Assembly: GCA_964036665.1 (NCBI GenBank)
Contig: OZ038533.1
Coordinates: 12,918,413-12,982,412, forward strand
DNA length: 64,000 nucleotides
Direction of reading: 5' to 3'
Source: Gordius sp. MW1
Taxonomy: Eukaryota > Nematomorpha > Gordioida > Gordea > Gordiidae
Below are positions 12,009-25,999 of this stretch, piece by piece (within the stretch, counting starts at the first letter, position 1; each line of letters starts with the position of its first letter). The translations under genes and the position numbers were made by a program. The notes under the pieces were generated by a model that saw only the letters and a program-made list of their open reading frames with translations, was not told the DNA's origin and made no database searches.

Positions 12009-12169
12009 CATGGGCGTAGCCAGCATTGGAATTAGAGAGGGGCAATAATGATTTAGGGAGGGGTAAAATGAACATTTTTTGAAATTTTAGCCATGATTTT
12101 AATAAACTATTATATTTAGAGGTGGGCAGCCACCTCTCCCTGCCCCCCCCCCCTTTGGTTACGCCCATG
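12009..12169. mobile_element. MITE with CATGGGCGTAGCCAGCATTG end
   Basis: The two ends CATGGGCGTAGCCAGCATTG and TTGGTTACGCCCATG form an inverted repeat. The G-rich and C-rich internal halves are as in sister copies. The flanks GTAAAAAG and AAGTAATA do not give a clean 8-bp duplication, so this may be an older or rearranged copy. Confidence 0.75.
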
Positions 12170-15100
12170 AAGTAATATATGAGTTACAAGAATTATGATT
12201 AGAGGATTTTAATCAGGCAAATGTGGATGCTAATATCCCCGAGAGCTAATAGCAAGATTTAGCCTCCAAAACGACAAACTGGCAAAGCCTTATAATCCAT
12301 TTTTGTTTAAATTAGATTTCGTCGAGGCTTGGCTAGCGATGTAAATTTTTAATAGGGAGGGACTTAATAGAAAATGTTAACAAATTTTGTTTATTTTAAA
12401 CTAAAACATTATTTTCAAAATAGAAGAATAAATTTAAGTTATTAAATTATAGGCATTTTAAAATTTTAACCCCCTCGGTAATCTTCGGTATGAGACTTGG
12501 TTAATGACCGAGCTAATATAAATTTCTTGGTAATTTTGTTCGCGAAACAAAGAACTTAGCACGCTAACCGATAAACGAAGGACCGGAATTTAGAAAAGGT
12601 TCGTCTTTTGTTTAAAATAAGATACAATGCCATGACTTCAAAACATCCTTTCAAGTCCGACAAATGGCCACATTTTAATCCACAAATAATGCACGATCTC
12701 GCCTCGCAAAGCAAATTTAAACGCAAATAAACCTGAACGGAATAACATATAAAGTATTACAAAGAGGAGTGCAAAGCACTAAAAGTGATGTTTTAATAAA
12801 AAGGAAACGCGTGAGGACTATGTAAAGTGTAGGTAAGGAATGAACAAATGGATTTTATATGTAATGTTTCCGCTCCTATGCACCTCCATAACAATTCGTT
12901 TAGGACGAGCACTTGATGGACAAAGGGGAAGGGTAGATAGGCGATGCAGCAATTTTTTTACCCTGCTCTTTATTCATAAGAGCACTGTGAGGTTAGGCTT
13001 TGAAGATCAATATAAATTAAGTGAAACACGGTTTACGAATAAAACCGCCACATTACAAATACAATACGCCTAATCAATAAAGGGCGCTAGATACCTACCT
13101 CTACGCGTGATTATGTTTCGTCAATCAAAGCTTTGGACAATCAAAATCTAAAGTTATATTGAACGCCATATAGATATTTGTTCAATTACTTAAACCATAT
13201 GTTGGCTACTACCGGAGCCGAAAATCTTTGTTTTATGAATCCATTGTGAAAATACGACAAATTTTTTACTCCAGCATATAGATTTTAGAGAAGATGGGGT
13301 TCCCCCACTTGTAATATAAACGTGCTCCGGGTTAAGTGCTAAAAATTAGATCCGTCATCTGTATAGCCATTTGAGACCATCATAATTTCCTTCAATCGTG
13401 AGCGATGTTATAAGCATCGTTTTTGCCCATTTTTTAAAATGAAAAACTAATGATTTTCCACGGCGGACAGTTTTTTGGGGCCGCAAGTTGTCATATTTAT
13501 GTTTAAAAAGACCTTTTTACGCAAATCTTAATTTGGATTTTTTTTATAAATAATAAATTTGTAAGAGGCAATTTATATAAACCCAGAGCAATCTTCTTTT
13601 TTTAAAAAAGACTTACGTTCTCTACAATGTTACGGGCAAAATGTGGATAAAAGTTAGTAAACTTATTACAAAAGATATTTGTACTCCAGTTTTTAATATT
13701 ATCACATCTCGATTTCTTATTGTATAATCTTCGCTCCTAAACATTTCCCTGCAAAATATCCAATTAATTCATTTCATTCCATGTTTAACATTTAATAATT
13801 AAAAAATTTCGATTTATTACTAATGCCGCCATCCGCGGTACAATTATAGACGACATAGTACATATGCTGTTCGTGTCATATGTTTCATATGATAAAATGT
13901 GTATCATGATATCCACCATTTTTAATTTAATTGTCTTTCATGTCTTTCTGCAGTGTACTTTTTTGTTACAACAGAAAAAGTGAGTTTATCTTCCTCGTTA
14001 TTTAGTAAATAAAAAAGAATGTTGATAAATGATTATTTAATCAAATGCAGATGGCACTAATTTGCTCTAACATCACATCCTCACTGTATTCTTTGTTTTT
14101 ATGGATTTTGTAAATGATATATAATTTAAAATGCTGTTTTTCATGTTTAACTAGTTCAATACTTTTTTACTACGTTTAAAAACACTTTAATTAACCAAAT
14201 CTATTAAAACCTATATGTCATTCCCTTATTTGTGCACATTTCAAAATGGCGAAAAAACGGTAAACCTATTTGAAGTGGATGAGCAGTCATTATGGTCTAT
14301 GGGTATAATTAAAACAGAATTGATACAGCCCAATTTTGGCTGAGTAAACATGATAATCGAAAGATCTAGGACAAGGTCATTTGAAACATCTAATAAAAAT
14401 GCGACTCCCTGGGGTCAGATTAACTCAACCTCATCTAAATTGGGTTAAACCCAAATTGATTTGACACATCATTTTGACAAGCGAGAAGGATCTAAACATA
14501 ATTAACGAAGATTAATTACAGAAAACTATTGAAATCCCCCCCCCATAATTAATTTAGTTACAATGATAAGAATTTTTGGATTGGGGGGGGGGGGGGGGAA
14601 GTGCCCCGCGCATCCTCTGGTTTAGGGTCATAATATTACGGAAACTTTTATGGTACCTATATATTGCTATTTTTTAATAGGGTATCCAGGCCTAAACACG
14701 GGGGCGGACCAGAAGGGCGAGAAAGGTCAAAAATTTCGAAAGGTCCGAGCTAAACACAGTGGATGACAAGTTTTAACAAGACGCACTCCATTATGGCCCA
14801 AATAAAATTGATGATTTATCAATTTTGAATGACCGCTTTCAAATATAATTAAAAAATTCTTAATTGTTTTACGTTAACAAAATTGCCAAACGTCAGGCCA
14901 ATAATAGAACCAACAAAAACGGGTCGGGTACGGGTCCAAAATTTTGTCATTCAAAAATTTCTAGTGTGATTATGAGCGGGAACAAATAGATGGCAATCCT
15001 AGACCACCATCTAACCTTATAAGAGGTAGCTAGGTTAGACGTCCTCCCACCACCCCCCCTCCCTCCCGTTATTATGTCAAAATGTATCGATCGATTTCGT

Positions 15101-15238
15101 TGCGATTCATTCGTACAATGGCGCGTTCAATGCAAGGGGCAGGGAGGAATGATTTTAATATTGGTGTGGCATAATTACACATCTATCTTAAAAAGCTGCC
15201 AAGAAAGTGAAAAGCTGAATTTTAAGGGTAAGGAAAGA
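12170..15238. other. Intergenic AT-rich stretch
   Basis: No supported gene. A poly-G run lies near 14583-14598 and a short C-rich run near 14529. Parts around 14275-14325 (GATGAGCAGTCATTATGGTC) resemble one end of the 23.2-kb inverted-repeat family. Confidence 0.4.
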
Positions 15239-15367
15239 TGGGCGTAGCCAAATCCAAAAAATTTGTTAACATATATTAAAATTATGGCTAAAATTTCAAA
15301 AAATTATTATTTTGCCCCTCCCTAAATCATTATTGCACCGCTCTAATCCCGATGCTGGCTACGCCCA
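15239..15367. mobile_element. MITE with TGGGCGTAGCC ends
   Basis: The left end TGGGCGTAGCC and right end GGCTACGCCCA are inverted. The flanks AGGAAAGA and CGGAAAGA match at 7 of 8 bases. The copy lacks the long G/C runs of its relatives. Confidence 0.7.
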
Positions 15368-15569
15368 CGGAAAGAATTAGTATTTCAAATGATTTTTTTT
15401 CTAGTTTTTTTTTTGGGGGGGGGGGGGGGAGAAAGGTTGGCAAGATTGTTAACCCCTTATCTCACTCACCTTCTATTTGGAGGGTGGAAAAAACAAAAGT
15501 TGTGTGTTACATTAATCCCCAATCTCCAGACCAAATCAATATCATGATTTGGAGGGGTTAGTGCGAGAC

Positions 15570-18440
15570 AGGCTATATACACGTAATTTATTCATCCCAC
15601 ACAAACATTTGAGCATATAATTTATAGGCATTGAGGCATAAATAATAAACCATATAATGGCTACATGTGAGTTAGGGCATGCCATTCTAAATTTAAAAAT
15701 ATATAAACTAAAACATTTTTCCTTTAAGCTAAAAAAGATTATTATTTTTTTTACTTCTCAATATTATAAATGTAATATTAAATATTACATATGCCCAAAT
15801 TAAAAATATTAGTTATAAAATATAGGAAAATTTAATTAAATGAGCTTGTAATATAATTTGTATTTAGTTATATAATTCAAATTAAATTTAAAATACTTGT
15901 GATTAAAATAGTGAACCACCCAAATTCAAATTATATAAGTTAGAGCTTTATTAATAGATAGATACAATTTTTTTTTAATTATAGGTATTCAAAAAATACA
16001 TCATGATAAAATAAATTATACATTAAGGGGCATAAGGTAGTAGCCCATTTATAATTTTACTATTTGTAGCTAAATCTTAATAAAGATAAGGAATGGCTGC
16101 AACACTTACCTTTAGATATGATTTATAATTATCTTCTTCTTTTTTATTCATACATCAAAAATGTGATTGTCCAATAAGAATGATTTTGTTGTTAAAATCT
16201 GTTTCCCTAGGGTTTAAAGATTTTATCTAACAGATTTGATGTATGCGATTTGAAAATAGTGATACAATCAGCCGCGAAATGAATTGAAGGTGTAACGTTA
16301 CGAAAGTTTGACATGAGCAACACAAGAGCAAATTACAGTTTTGAGTGACTTCACTTTAAATTAATCTAAATTTATTATAGGGCCACAATGTATGTATTAA
16401 ACTAATAAGATTTAATTCATAAATAGCAATCATGGTATAATTTTTTGTATTTATATTTGAAAAATATGTATTGATTTATTAGAATATGTTTTAAGCATCT
16501 AAACTCTCTACAAAATCGTTAAATTTTGGATTAGTATATCTATAAAAACAATTACATTGTGATATACATCAAACAATTATACAGATAAAGGTATCAAATT
16601 AGATTTAATTATGTGAAGGCCGAATTTTAATATCCCTCAAATAAAGAGGGGATAAAATGCGGGTATAATTTATATTCCTATCTCTGATGTCAATTTTAAA
16701 TACCAGCTTCTATTTTATATATCTTCCCTTATGCATGTTTTTAACAAATTTGCGTGAGCTTTACACTTTTAAGTCCATATTTTGGTAGTATATTATTTTT
16801 TAAGGAACAACTTTTTAATTCTAAAGAAAACGACGCAAAAAGTTAATTAGAGAAAGACTTCAAATTAATTTATAAGAAAATTATTTGCCCTAAATAGTAA
16901 GGTTGATGAAATAGTACCTTGCTCTAATTTAGTAACACTACAAATTGAATTGCTTTTTTATCAGAAAATATATATGAAGAAATTATTTGCAATTTTAAAC
17001 ACTCGCAACGCAAGAACGTTAAAAACATAAAAATTTTAATTTTACAAAAGTAGCTAATTTAATTGGGTGTTATTTAAATGCAATGTTAAAATCGCTCCTG
17101 CACACCTGCCTGGCAAAATGCACATAAAGCAAATTTAATAATATTAGGCAACAAATAATCCAAAGTTAAGCAACATATAATATTATTACTAAATTTTAAT
17201 TTTCTGTGAGGAATATAAAGAATTCTGTTTTGTATCATTGTCACTCTTAGGTTCTCCATTGTATACTTAAGCACACAAATTTTGTATAGGTTGGTTAATC
17301 TTTACTATATATTGCGATTATATAAAGAAAACTATTTCAAATAACATACCTATAGATAAGCACACTTTTTTGCAACTTTTTAGCCAATTGTGCATTTAGC
17401 CAGTTGTGCTGGATTCGTTAAAAATTCCATAATGCTCAGCAATTTGTGCTCAGTTTTTAATTCAACTTGACAAGATTCTTAAATAAAAATTTTAAGTTTT
17501 TTCTACGCTCAGATTTTAAAAAAAGTGCTCAGTTATTATAAAAAAACGTTTAGTAATTTTTAAATTTCAAAAATTGTTAAGTTTTTTTTTCAAATACGTT
17601 CAGTTTTTAAAAAAATTTAAACAGTTAGAATTTCCATTAGTTTATTTAAGAATGTTCAGTAGTTTTACCGAGGTAAAACTTTAATTGTTTATAAATATTA
17701 TCGAGTTGGGCAAACCCTAGAGACTTTATATTAAATTTACTCATTTTTGATAATTGGTTTATATTAAGTACTTCATTTTAATCTAAGTATATTAAAACAA
17801 AATAGAGCTTTATTTTTAAATAAAGTTATTTTTTTAATAAAATTTCTAACAACGTAATAATTTATTTACTTTACTTCATTAAATTATTGTAAAATTGAAG
17901 CATTTTCAACTTTTGACAATTGCCCTCTTTGTATTTTTTGAAAAATGCTAACATTTTTTTGCTTCTATACGAAGCTTGTATAGTTTAAGCTTTATTAAAA
18001 TTCCTATAACATGTTTACTTATATATTGCTTAAAAAATGCTGGACAATTACAAATTCCTTTACCCAATGGTGAGGAATGATTGGCATTTAACAATCCAAA
18101 ATTTTGAATTGATCTTTTGCTGTATAGCTATCTTGCTGGGTCAGCAAATTGGATGTAAGCAATGGTCAGCATTAATTTTCAGTGAATCATTTAGCCAGTT
18201 TTGCTATTTTCTGATATATAGCAACAACCTAGACAAGTTACCCAAAGAAATCCATTAATAAATGTAATCAGTCGGGCACACATACAATAAAAGGATTTAA
18301 GCTCGGACAAGGTCGAAAAAAGTAAAGCCAATCAGCAGTCATTAGCTAGTGTATTTGCGAAAGCAAAATTAAGTCTCTTACAGAAGTCTAAGTCCACAGC
18401 CATAAAAACCAGTATAAGTTTCCACGGCAATTATTCAAAA
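15570..18440. other. Long AT-rich stretch without a supported gene
   Basis: I read both strands and found only short frames without coding composition. A poly-G run (about 15410-15430) lies just outside to the left. Nothing else stands out except local A/T runs. Confidence 0.45.
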
Positions 18441-18443
18441 ATT

Positions 18444-18515
18444 ACAAGTTGGACAGGACGGACAGAACAGGACGGATGGACGGACAACCAAAAGCGAGCC
18501 CATAAATTCCATAGC
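18444..18515. repeat. Dispersed GGACGGAC-motif repeat (copy 2 of 3)
   Basis: It shares ACAAGTTGGACAGGACGGAC and the AAAAGCGAGCCCATAAATT block with 11418-11490 and 20430-20490. It is followed by runs of the form ATTAAAAATCTGA / AAAAACTTGGCAAATTGAAT that recur at 20490-20560. Confidence 0.55.
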
Positions 18516-19139
18516 AACTAATAAATCTCTGAGCAAATAATTAAAAATCTGAACATTCAATTAAAAACTTAACAATTAATAAAAAAAACTTGGCAAATTG
18601 AATAAAAAACTTGAAAAATTGAAGAGAGAACTTTGCACTTTTAATTAAAAATATGCAAAATAATTTGTTGCCTATTTAAATCTTAAAAACACTTTGCATA
18701 AACAAAAACTTTGCACGTGTTATAAATCTCTGAGCAAATAATTAAAAATCTGATTATTCAATAAATAGCCCCCAGGTCCCCGTGGGCTAGTCCCCAAAAC
18801 CCCCATCTCCTGGGGCTCCGCCCTCAGAACTTCGCTTAGCCAAGGGCAGTGCCTTCCTCACATATCTCTGGTTTATATTCTCATACACAACGGTTATTAC
18901 TCTTTTATACTACGTATAAACAAAGCACATTTGTTATGCAATTTATGATTATATTGAGAGGAGGATCGTGGAGAATTTAATATTGGAAAAGGAAGGGGTT
19001 GAACATGAGGTATATTCATGCCCGACTTGTGTGCAGTCCGGAATGCAGCAACAGTTGCTCAGTAAATCAATTGCTAGCCACCTCGCCCCTAACCTCACCC
19101 TGGGGGCTCCGTTTATACAAAAAACTTTATTTTATTCAC

Positions 19140-20165
19140 ACTTTGGAATGGTCACTTTTTCCATTGGTAAGTAGCCAGCAGACGGCCAAATAGCTATATT
19201 TATATAAGGGCTAAATATAGAAAAAATAAAAATTTGATTCACATTTTCGCCGGTGGTCATTTTTTTTATTGGTCAGCCGTCATCAGAAGGCCAAATAGCC
19301 TATAATTATAAATACATAAGGGCCAAATATAAAAAAAAATATAAAAATTTCGATTCACATTTGGCCAATGGTCATTTTTTCCATTGATCAGTAGCCAGCA
19401 ACGGTCAAATAGCCTAGATTTTAAATTCTGTTAACAAGAAAAAATATATTATCAATGCAACCCTTACCGGGTTCGAACTCATATTCGTGGAGGTAAAAGA
19501 CCCTCAAGGGGGGAGGGACGTTCAGAAATTTTACTACGTAGGTTTAAATAAGGTAAATGCAACAGGTGTTCAAATTGGCGTGAAAAAAACAAAAAAAAAT
19601 CGATTCACAATTTGGCCAGTGGTAATTTTTTCTTGTTGGTCAGCAATCAACAGACGGTCAAAAAGCCAATATTTAGGTTAATAATAAAAAAATAACAAAA
19701 AGCAAAAAAATGCCCTCATCGAGATTCGAACTCATATCAATAGAGGCATAGTTTATTGTAGGGGGGGGGGGGGGGGGTTTGCCACCAGGAAGGGGCAGAA
19801 AATTTCGGTTTGCATGAGGCAAATGCAACAAGTGTTCCAATAGACGGGGAAAAAACTAGAAAAAAAAATATCGCTTCACACTTTAGCCAATGATCATTTT
19901 TTCTATTGGTCAGCAGTCAGGAAACGGTCAAAAAGGGTATAAATACATAAAAGCCAAATATAGCGATTAATTAAAAAAAATAAAAAAGGTCAAATCACAC
20001 TTTGACCAATGGTCATTTTTTGCTTTGGTCAGCAGACAACCAAATAGCCTATGTTATTATTGTTATTAACAATAACAATATATTTTATCAATGTTAAGTT
20101 AATAATAAAAAAATAACAATAAGAAAATAATTTGCCCTCACCGAGATTCGAACTCATATGCATAT
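19140..20165 (-). repeat. Diverged tandem repeat array with tRNA-like B-box motifs
   Basis: The motif TTTGGCCAATGGTCATTTTT, then ATTGGTCAGCAG and ACGGTCAAATAGCC, recurs at about 19140, 19250, 19365, 19615, 19890 and 20005. On the minus strand GAGTTCGAATCTCG followed by GTGAGGGC or ATGAGGGC occurs near 20150 and 19725, with a weaker version near 19470. This resembles the TpsiC arm (pol III B box) of tRNA-derived SINEs. A complete tRNA fold was not found, so the SINE reading is inference. The array also contains a poly-G run near 19760. Confidence 0.45.
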
Positions 20166-20759
20166 CAAAAGAGGTATTGCCACCGGGTATCGTACTCAGG
20201 ATGGCTTAATCTAAATCCCAAGCGGTCGCAGTGGTAAACATGACGAAATATGACGTCAATTAGACGTAGGCATATCGGGGCAAAAGCAACTCGGCAATTA
20301 TTAAATAAAAAAACAAATTGGATCAACAAAACGGGCAGGAGGCCAAAATTTTCATTGGTCAACACATCACCCTCTCCGACTCAGCGAAGAGGGGCAAAAG
20401 CAAAAAAAGGGGGATAAAATTAATAAAAGTGGGGCGTGACAGGGCGTGAGTAAACAAATGCAAAGTGAGCCCATAAATTGCATAGCAATTAAAATAAAAA
20501 AGGCAAATTGAATAAAAAACTTGGCAAATAGCAAAAAAAAACTTTGCACTTTGAATTAAAAACTATGCATAATAATTTGTCGCCATTAAATTATTGCTTA
20601 CCTAAATACAACACTAACAAGTTATTTATTTTTAAGTTGTCCGTTCGGAAAAATACTATTGTTGGTAACAATGAGAGGAATGGACTTTTTACTCAAAACA
20701 TCTTCACCCCCTTAAATACTCCACTGATCATATATTTAACTGTAATCACATAGGGTAAG

Positions 20760-22330
20760 TTATGTGAATGGTCACTCTGCTTTGGCTGGTCCGAACAAGC
20801 ATCTTGAATTTTTAATCCCGGGCTGGCCCAGGCGAGACCCTTAACAAATCTGCAATTCGAAGAACTATTATACGAACCTTTTTTGTATTTTTTTGATTTT
20901 GTTTGATATTTAGCCTAAACTTTTCCATCTACATTTTTATCTTTGGTCATTTAATTTTTTATCAAAGTTATCAACAAAATGCGGAAAAAGATGGAATAAA
21001 TCAGATTTTCAAATTAGTCTGTAATATTATGATCATGAATTAGGGTTCTTTAATATTGCTAACTCAGTATAAATATGTCTTTAACGTAATGCTTATTTTA
21101 AATATTTATCTTGAATTATTTTAAGGCCTAGTTAATTCAAACTGTGCGCAATAATTGAGTCAGACCCTGGGCTAGAAGGCCAAGACCAACAGAGACCAAA
21201 CCGCCAAACCAAGGCTATGGTTAAACCGGTTAGTTAACACTGCAATCGCAAGAGATTGCGAATGGGAGAAAATGTTAGAGTGCAAAAAAAAGCACGTACC
21301 CCTTAAAATGGGCACTGACTATAGTAGTCTTAACCCTCACAAGGTCCGCAGCATCTATCTCTCAATAAAAGGACAAAATGTGCTATATCCATTTATTTGT
21401 GGATATAGCACAATATAACTGTAATCTGCACTATGTATATTTTGTATAATTTAATATTCAAAATAGTAATTTTAAAATGATCTTAAGAACTCAGCGCTCT
21501 AAATATTTTTTAAAATAAGCAGTGCGAAGCAAATTGCTTAATTAATTACCAATTATAGAATGTCAAAATTTTAGAGAGCAATAGATTTTTGTTTAATATA
21601 AAGGAGTAACACAACAGATTTTGGAGGCTAGAGGATTCTTTCACATAAACACTAAATGTGATTATTTACAGTGTAATTTTGCATATAAAGCATCCATAAA
21701 AATAAATTTTTTTAATTAAATTTGATATAATATAACATAGAGTAAAATAATGGTCGGTTTAAATAATACAAAGAGCTTTAAAATTAGCAGATCCCCACCT
21801 TCTTTTTACGCTGACAGGTTATATGCCTCTGGAATCTGCATGTTATCTTAGAAACCTCGTCTCCAAAAACACAAAATTAAAAGCATTGAGAGGCCTGTTT
21901 TGTTTTGCACTCATTTTCTTACCTTCTTTCGAGTTGCAACAGCATTACCCTAAGCTTTGGTGTTTGATAAATCTAGACAAAAGCGGCTTGAAGTCTATAT
22001 GCAAGAGGATTTATATCTTACAATATAGCCCGATGTCTCGGCTTCAAAAACACAAATGCATATCTTCGTAAAAAGGTGAGTTGCCAAGATGCAAGTTACC
22101 CGTTGCAGTTCTTCAGACATTTTTGACACTCTAAAGCAGCCCTTAAAGATACCCAACTTTTATCCATATTTGAACCTTTAAACCCTTACTTTGAAAGTCT
22201 AATGTGATGAAGCCATAGATTACTAATATATAACGCTCTTTTATATTAATAAGTTCCAATTGGAGTATTTTCAGCTAATTCAATTATAATCAGATATATA
22301 TCAATAAATTATCTTTTATTGAAAAAAATA
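20760..22330. other. Intergenic stretch with a small perfect hairpin
   Basis: No supported gene. At 21379-21412 TGTGCTATATCCA and its exact reverse complement are separated by 8 bases. An 82-codon open frame at 21823-22071 has no recognisable features and is not called. Confidence 0.4.
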
Positions 22331-22929
22331 GAATTTATTTAAAAAAATTAGGTGGAAACTAGGAGGTCGTGTGCTAATTTGTTAGAATGGTAAGGACTTG
22401 TTTGCCAATTGTGGCCTAATAGGATGCAACTCGATCTTCTAACTCGAAACATGGGTTTTCGCTGGAAGTAGCAAAAATTTATATGCAGGTAAAAACACAT
22501 ACCATAAACTCGACGTTGTTTTGTGAACAAGTGGTGTACTATTGGGGCGCATCCCTTCCAATGAAATATTGGGTGCCCTAAGAATAGGTGGAATCTAGCG
22601 CCGGACGTGTGGGAATTTGTTCCATTTGCAGTGGATGGGGTATAGATATTATAGATTGCTATCGTTGTTACAGTTTATATATTGATATCGTTTGCAGACC
22701 AAAAAGTCAATTTGGGATCGCAGAACAACATTCCATTGTATTTTTAAGGAGAGCCTTATGCCATTTATGAATGCTGTCTGGGGTTACAGCACATGAAAAT
22801 TTAGCGGAGCTTGATGTATTGGCTTAAAGTTTCAAGGAACGCAGTCACTGGTCTCCGGCTCAAATTGATAAGTAGTTAAAACTTTGTAACTAAATGGGTG
22901 ATTTGACAATCCTAGCATAAAAGGCTATA

Positions 22930-23110
22930 TTTATAGACACAAGAAAATTAGTGATACGGAAAAATCTCGATCTCGTCTCCTCTCGATAAACAAGACGAGA
23001 TGAGACGAGACTTTGATAATTCGGCCAAGAGATGATAGATATTTCATCAGAGGATCTCGGGCTTAAAATTCCTTTATTGGCCATCATTATCATACTAGAG
23101 TAAATTAACT
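22930..23110. repeat. hAT-related terminal fragment (GACGAGATGAGACGAGA motif)
   Basis: The sequence GACGAGATGAGACGAGAC followed about 60 bp on by GGATCTCG and CTTTATTGGCCATCAT is shared with 58840-58910, the left part of the hAT remnant. A third relative with CGAGACATCTCGG lies at about 26480-26620. I treat these as fragments of one hAT family. Confidence 0.5.
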
Positions 23111-23160
23111 TGTTTATTTTTGATTTTGTGATTGAAAGTTAGGATGTTAAATGCAAATTG

Positions 23161-23627
23161 CATAGACTAAATAGACTGCTCATCCACTTTTAAAAAGTGT
23201 TCCAAATTTTAGCATCCATTTTGAAAAGTGAATTGAATGGTTAGGTTTATACTTATAATGGTTTCGGTTATGCCTTATATATTTTTTTTGATATAAAAAT
23301 GTAAATTATTTTGAGTTTTATCAACATGAGCTTTTGAAAATTAAAATATTGGTATAATAATTATTTATAAATAATATTAACTTTTATAGCGCCATCTACA
23401 CTTAAACTTATTTTCTAACATGAATTTTGCCCAATTTATATGGTTTGATGAATTTTTAAAATGGCTATAATGATTAAAATGGGTTGTTTTATATTATAAG
23501 ATCAATGATTATTGACCAATACTATCCATCGCTATAAAAATTCTACGTCACTTTTCAAAATGGCGGTCGTTTTGGCAACACTTTTGATGCGTGAATATAA
23601 AAGAGATGAGCAGTCTATTAATCTAAG
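23161..23627. mobile_element. Terminal-inverted-repeat MITE
   Basis: The left end TAGACTAAATAGACTGCTCA is the inverse of the right end GATGAGCAGTCTATTAATCTA with few differences. The interior has no coding frame. Related sequence is at 1130-1548 and one end near 14280. The superfamily is not clear because I see no unambiguous target duplication. Confidence 0.6.
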
Positions 23628-23701
23628 GCAAATTGATATAATTAAAATACCTTAAAATTAGTAATATATTAATAAATTACTTTTAATTCATATCTATGTG
23701 T

Positions 23702-24888
23702 CGTATCCGGAGTTTAAACTCTCCCAACCCCCCATGTCCTCTTATACAAAAGCTAAGGATTTTTCCCCATCAGAAGTTTGAAATGTATAATTTTAATCGT
23801 ACGTATAAAGTGTTCAGACTTTGATTGTAAAAGATCAAATAGACGCCGCCGCGATCACTAGATTAAAGAAAGTTACACTCAACAATATTGAACTCCTAGA
23901 ACTCTATACACGTATTTCCTTTATATTTAATTTTACTTAGGCGTTTGTGTTATTGCCCCCCCCCTTCTACGCGCTTATACGTGCTTGTTAGTTCTTTCCC
24001 CCATATATGATTATTGATCAACATGAACACGCATCATTGATTTTTATACACAACGTACGGTATCGAGAGTTGTTTGATCATTCATAAAATAATTATATTT
24101 TTCTTCTTAGTTTTCTCGGATATAAATAAATAGATTATAATACCATGTAAAACGAAATTGGTTAATTAATAACGTGCAGGCGGCGGAGCATTGTTTTGTC
24201 CATGTCCGGCCGTCTCCCCTTATTCCTATTCCTCATGTCTTAAATCCCATCCTGCACAAATATAAAGAATTCATGATTGTTTAAAAATACAAAAATGTCT
24301 CGTATCCGGAGTTTAAATTCTCCCAACCCCCCATGTCCTCTTATACAAAAGCTAAGGATTCCCCCCCCACCAGATGTTTAAAATGTATAATTTTAATCGT
24401 ACGTATAAAGTGTTCAGGCTTTGATTGTTAAAGATCAAATAGACGCCGCCGCGATCACTAGATTAAAGAAAGTTACACTCAACAACATTGAACTCCTAGA
24501 ACTCTATACACGTCTTTTCCTTTACATTTAATTTTACTTACGCGTGTGTGTTATTGTCCCCCCCCCCTACGCGCTTATACATGATTTCTTTCTCCCATAT
24601 ATGATTATTGATCAACATGAACACGCATCATTGATTTTTATACACAACGCACGGTATCGATAGTTGTTTGATCATTCATAAAATAATTAAATTTTTCTTC
24701 TTAGTTTTCTCGGATATAAATAAATAGATTATAATACCATGTAAAGCGAAATGGGTTAATTAATACGTGCAGGCGGTGGAGCATTGTTTTGTCCACTGTC
24801 CGGCCGTCTCCCCTTATTCCTAATCCTCATATCTTAAGTCTCACCCTGCACAAATATAAAGAATTCATGTTTGTTTAAAAATAGAAAA
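23702..24888. repeat. Two-copy tandem duplication, 599-bp period
   Basis: The block starting CGTATCCGGAGTTTAAA at 23702 restarts at 24301 and runs to about 24888, with scattered substitutions and small length changes in the C-runs. Both copies include TAGACGCCGCCGCGATCACT and the C-rich tracts. I see no coding frame spanning either copy. It could be a local duplication or two terminal repeats of an unidentified element with no interior. Confidence 0.85.
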
Positions 24889-24889
24889 C

Positions 24890-25990
24890 TATGTTAAAGA
24901 TAAAAATTAATTTATTGATATATACGCTATAGTATATAATGCGGCATAAATGATATAAATAGCACAGACATAAAAATAGAGAGATGAATGGAATAAGCGA
25001 AGATATATAAACATAACGTTGGCACGGTGCCTGTCATAGCCTCAAAAACAATAGGCACGTGGATTACCACAATTAGGTAATTTACACACTCAAGTAGCGT
25101 TGTAAAATTTAAGAATTGTAAACAATTTTTAAGTTTTTGTGTATCCTTAGAACTAGATTTGCTCTGGTGAACTCAACAATTACATTGACCTGTCTGATGT
25201 GATGATATCTTGAATCGGTGGTTAATTTATCAAAATAATCTTATAAATTTGGTTACAATGGTTAAGATCTTTTGAGCATCCCATTGTTTTCAAAAGCATT
25301 AGATATAATTATGGATCTAGTAGAGTTTCTTATGCTTAAATTCATGAATGCTATAAGTCTGAAATTGTTAAGTTATAGATCACTTTATGCATATATTTTT
25401 ATATTTAAATTAACTTTTACATAATAACGGTAGGGTTGGCAGGTAAACGCTAATCCATTTAATTTTCTGTACGATTTTGCACTACAATTAAATATTTGCG
25501 CATAATTTTATATAAAAGAATATCTTATGTGGAAATTATTTGTAAAATGTATCAGGTATAATTTTGCAACATAAAATGGGGTGGGAAACTATTATCTTTT
25601 ATTTCCTGACTGTAAAAATATTTGTTATAAAATTTATATGCAATCTATTAAAAACCGGGAGAATTTTACATTCCTATTTTAATATGAATGCTATTTTCAT
25701 TAGCGTTTTTACAATGTTGTAATGTGCAACTAAGTACTTATGTTATTAAAAATTATAAGAAGTATTTAACATTTCAGGTATGATAAATATGCGATAGATA
25801 CTTGATAAAATGGTGACCTTTATATTAAAGGGCTAAAGCTCATGTCTTCAATTATTTATCTAAAAGCATTACTTATATTTGACGATGCTAATTACAGGTC
25901 CCAGCTAGTTAAAATATGTAAATGACGTCTATAAAGGTCTCTGAATTAAAAAGTGTTGGCCATTTAATATTTTGAAACTCTATTTATACA
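24890..25990. other. AT-rich stretch without a supported gene
   Basis: No coding-like segment or repeat boundary was found on either strand. Confidence 0.45.
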
Positions 25991-25999
25991 GTTTTTTTC

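Noticed and set aside
22360..22790. Possible ISXO2-like transposase remnant
   Set aside because: Isolated C, W and TLF-like positions in several frames suggested it, but no continuous match could be followed.
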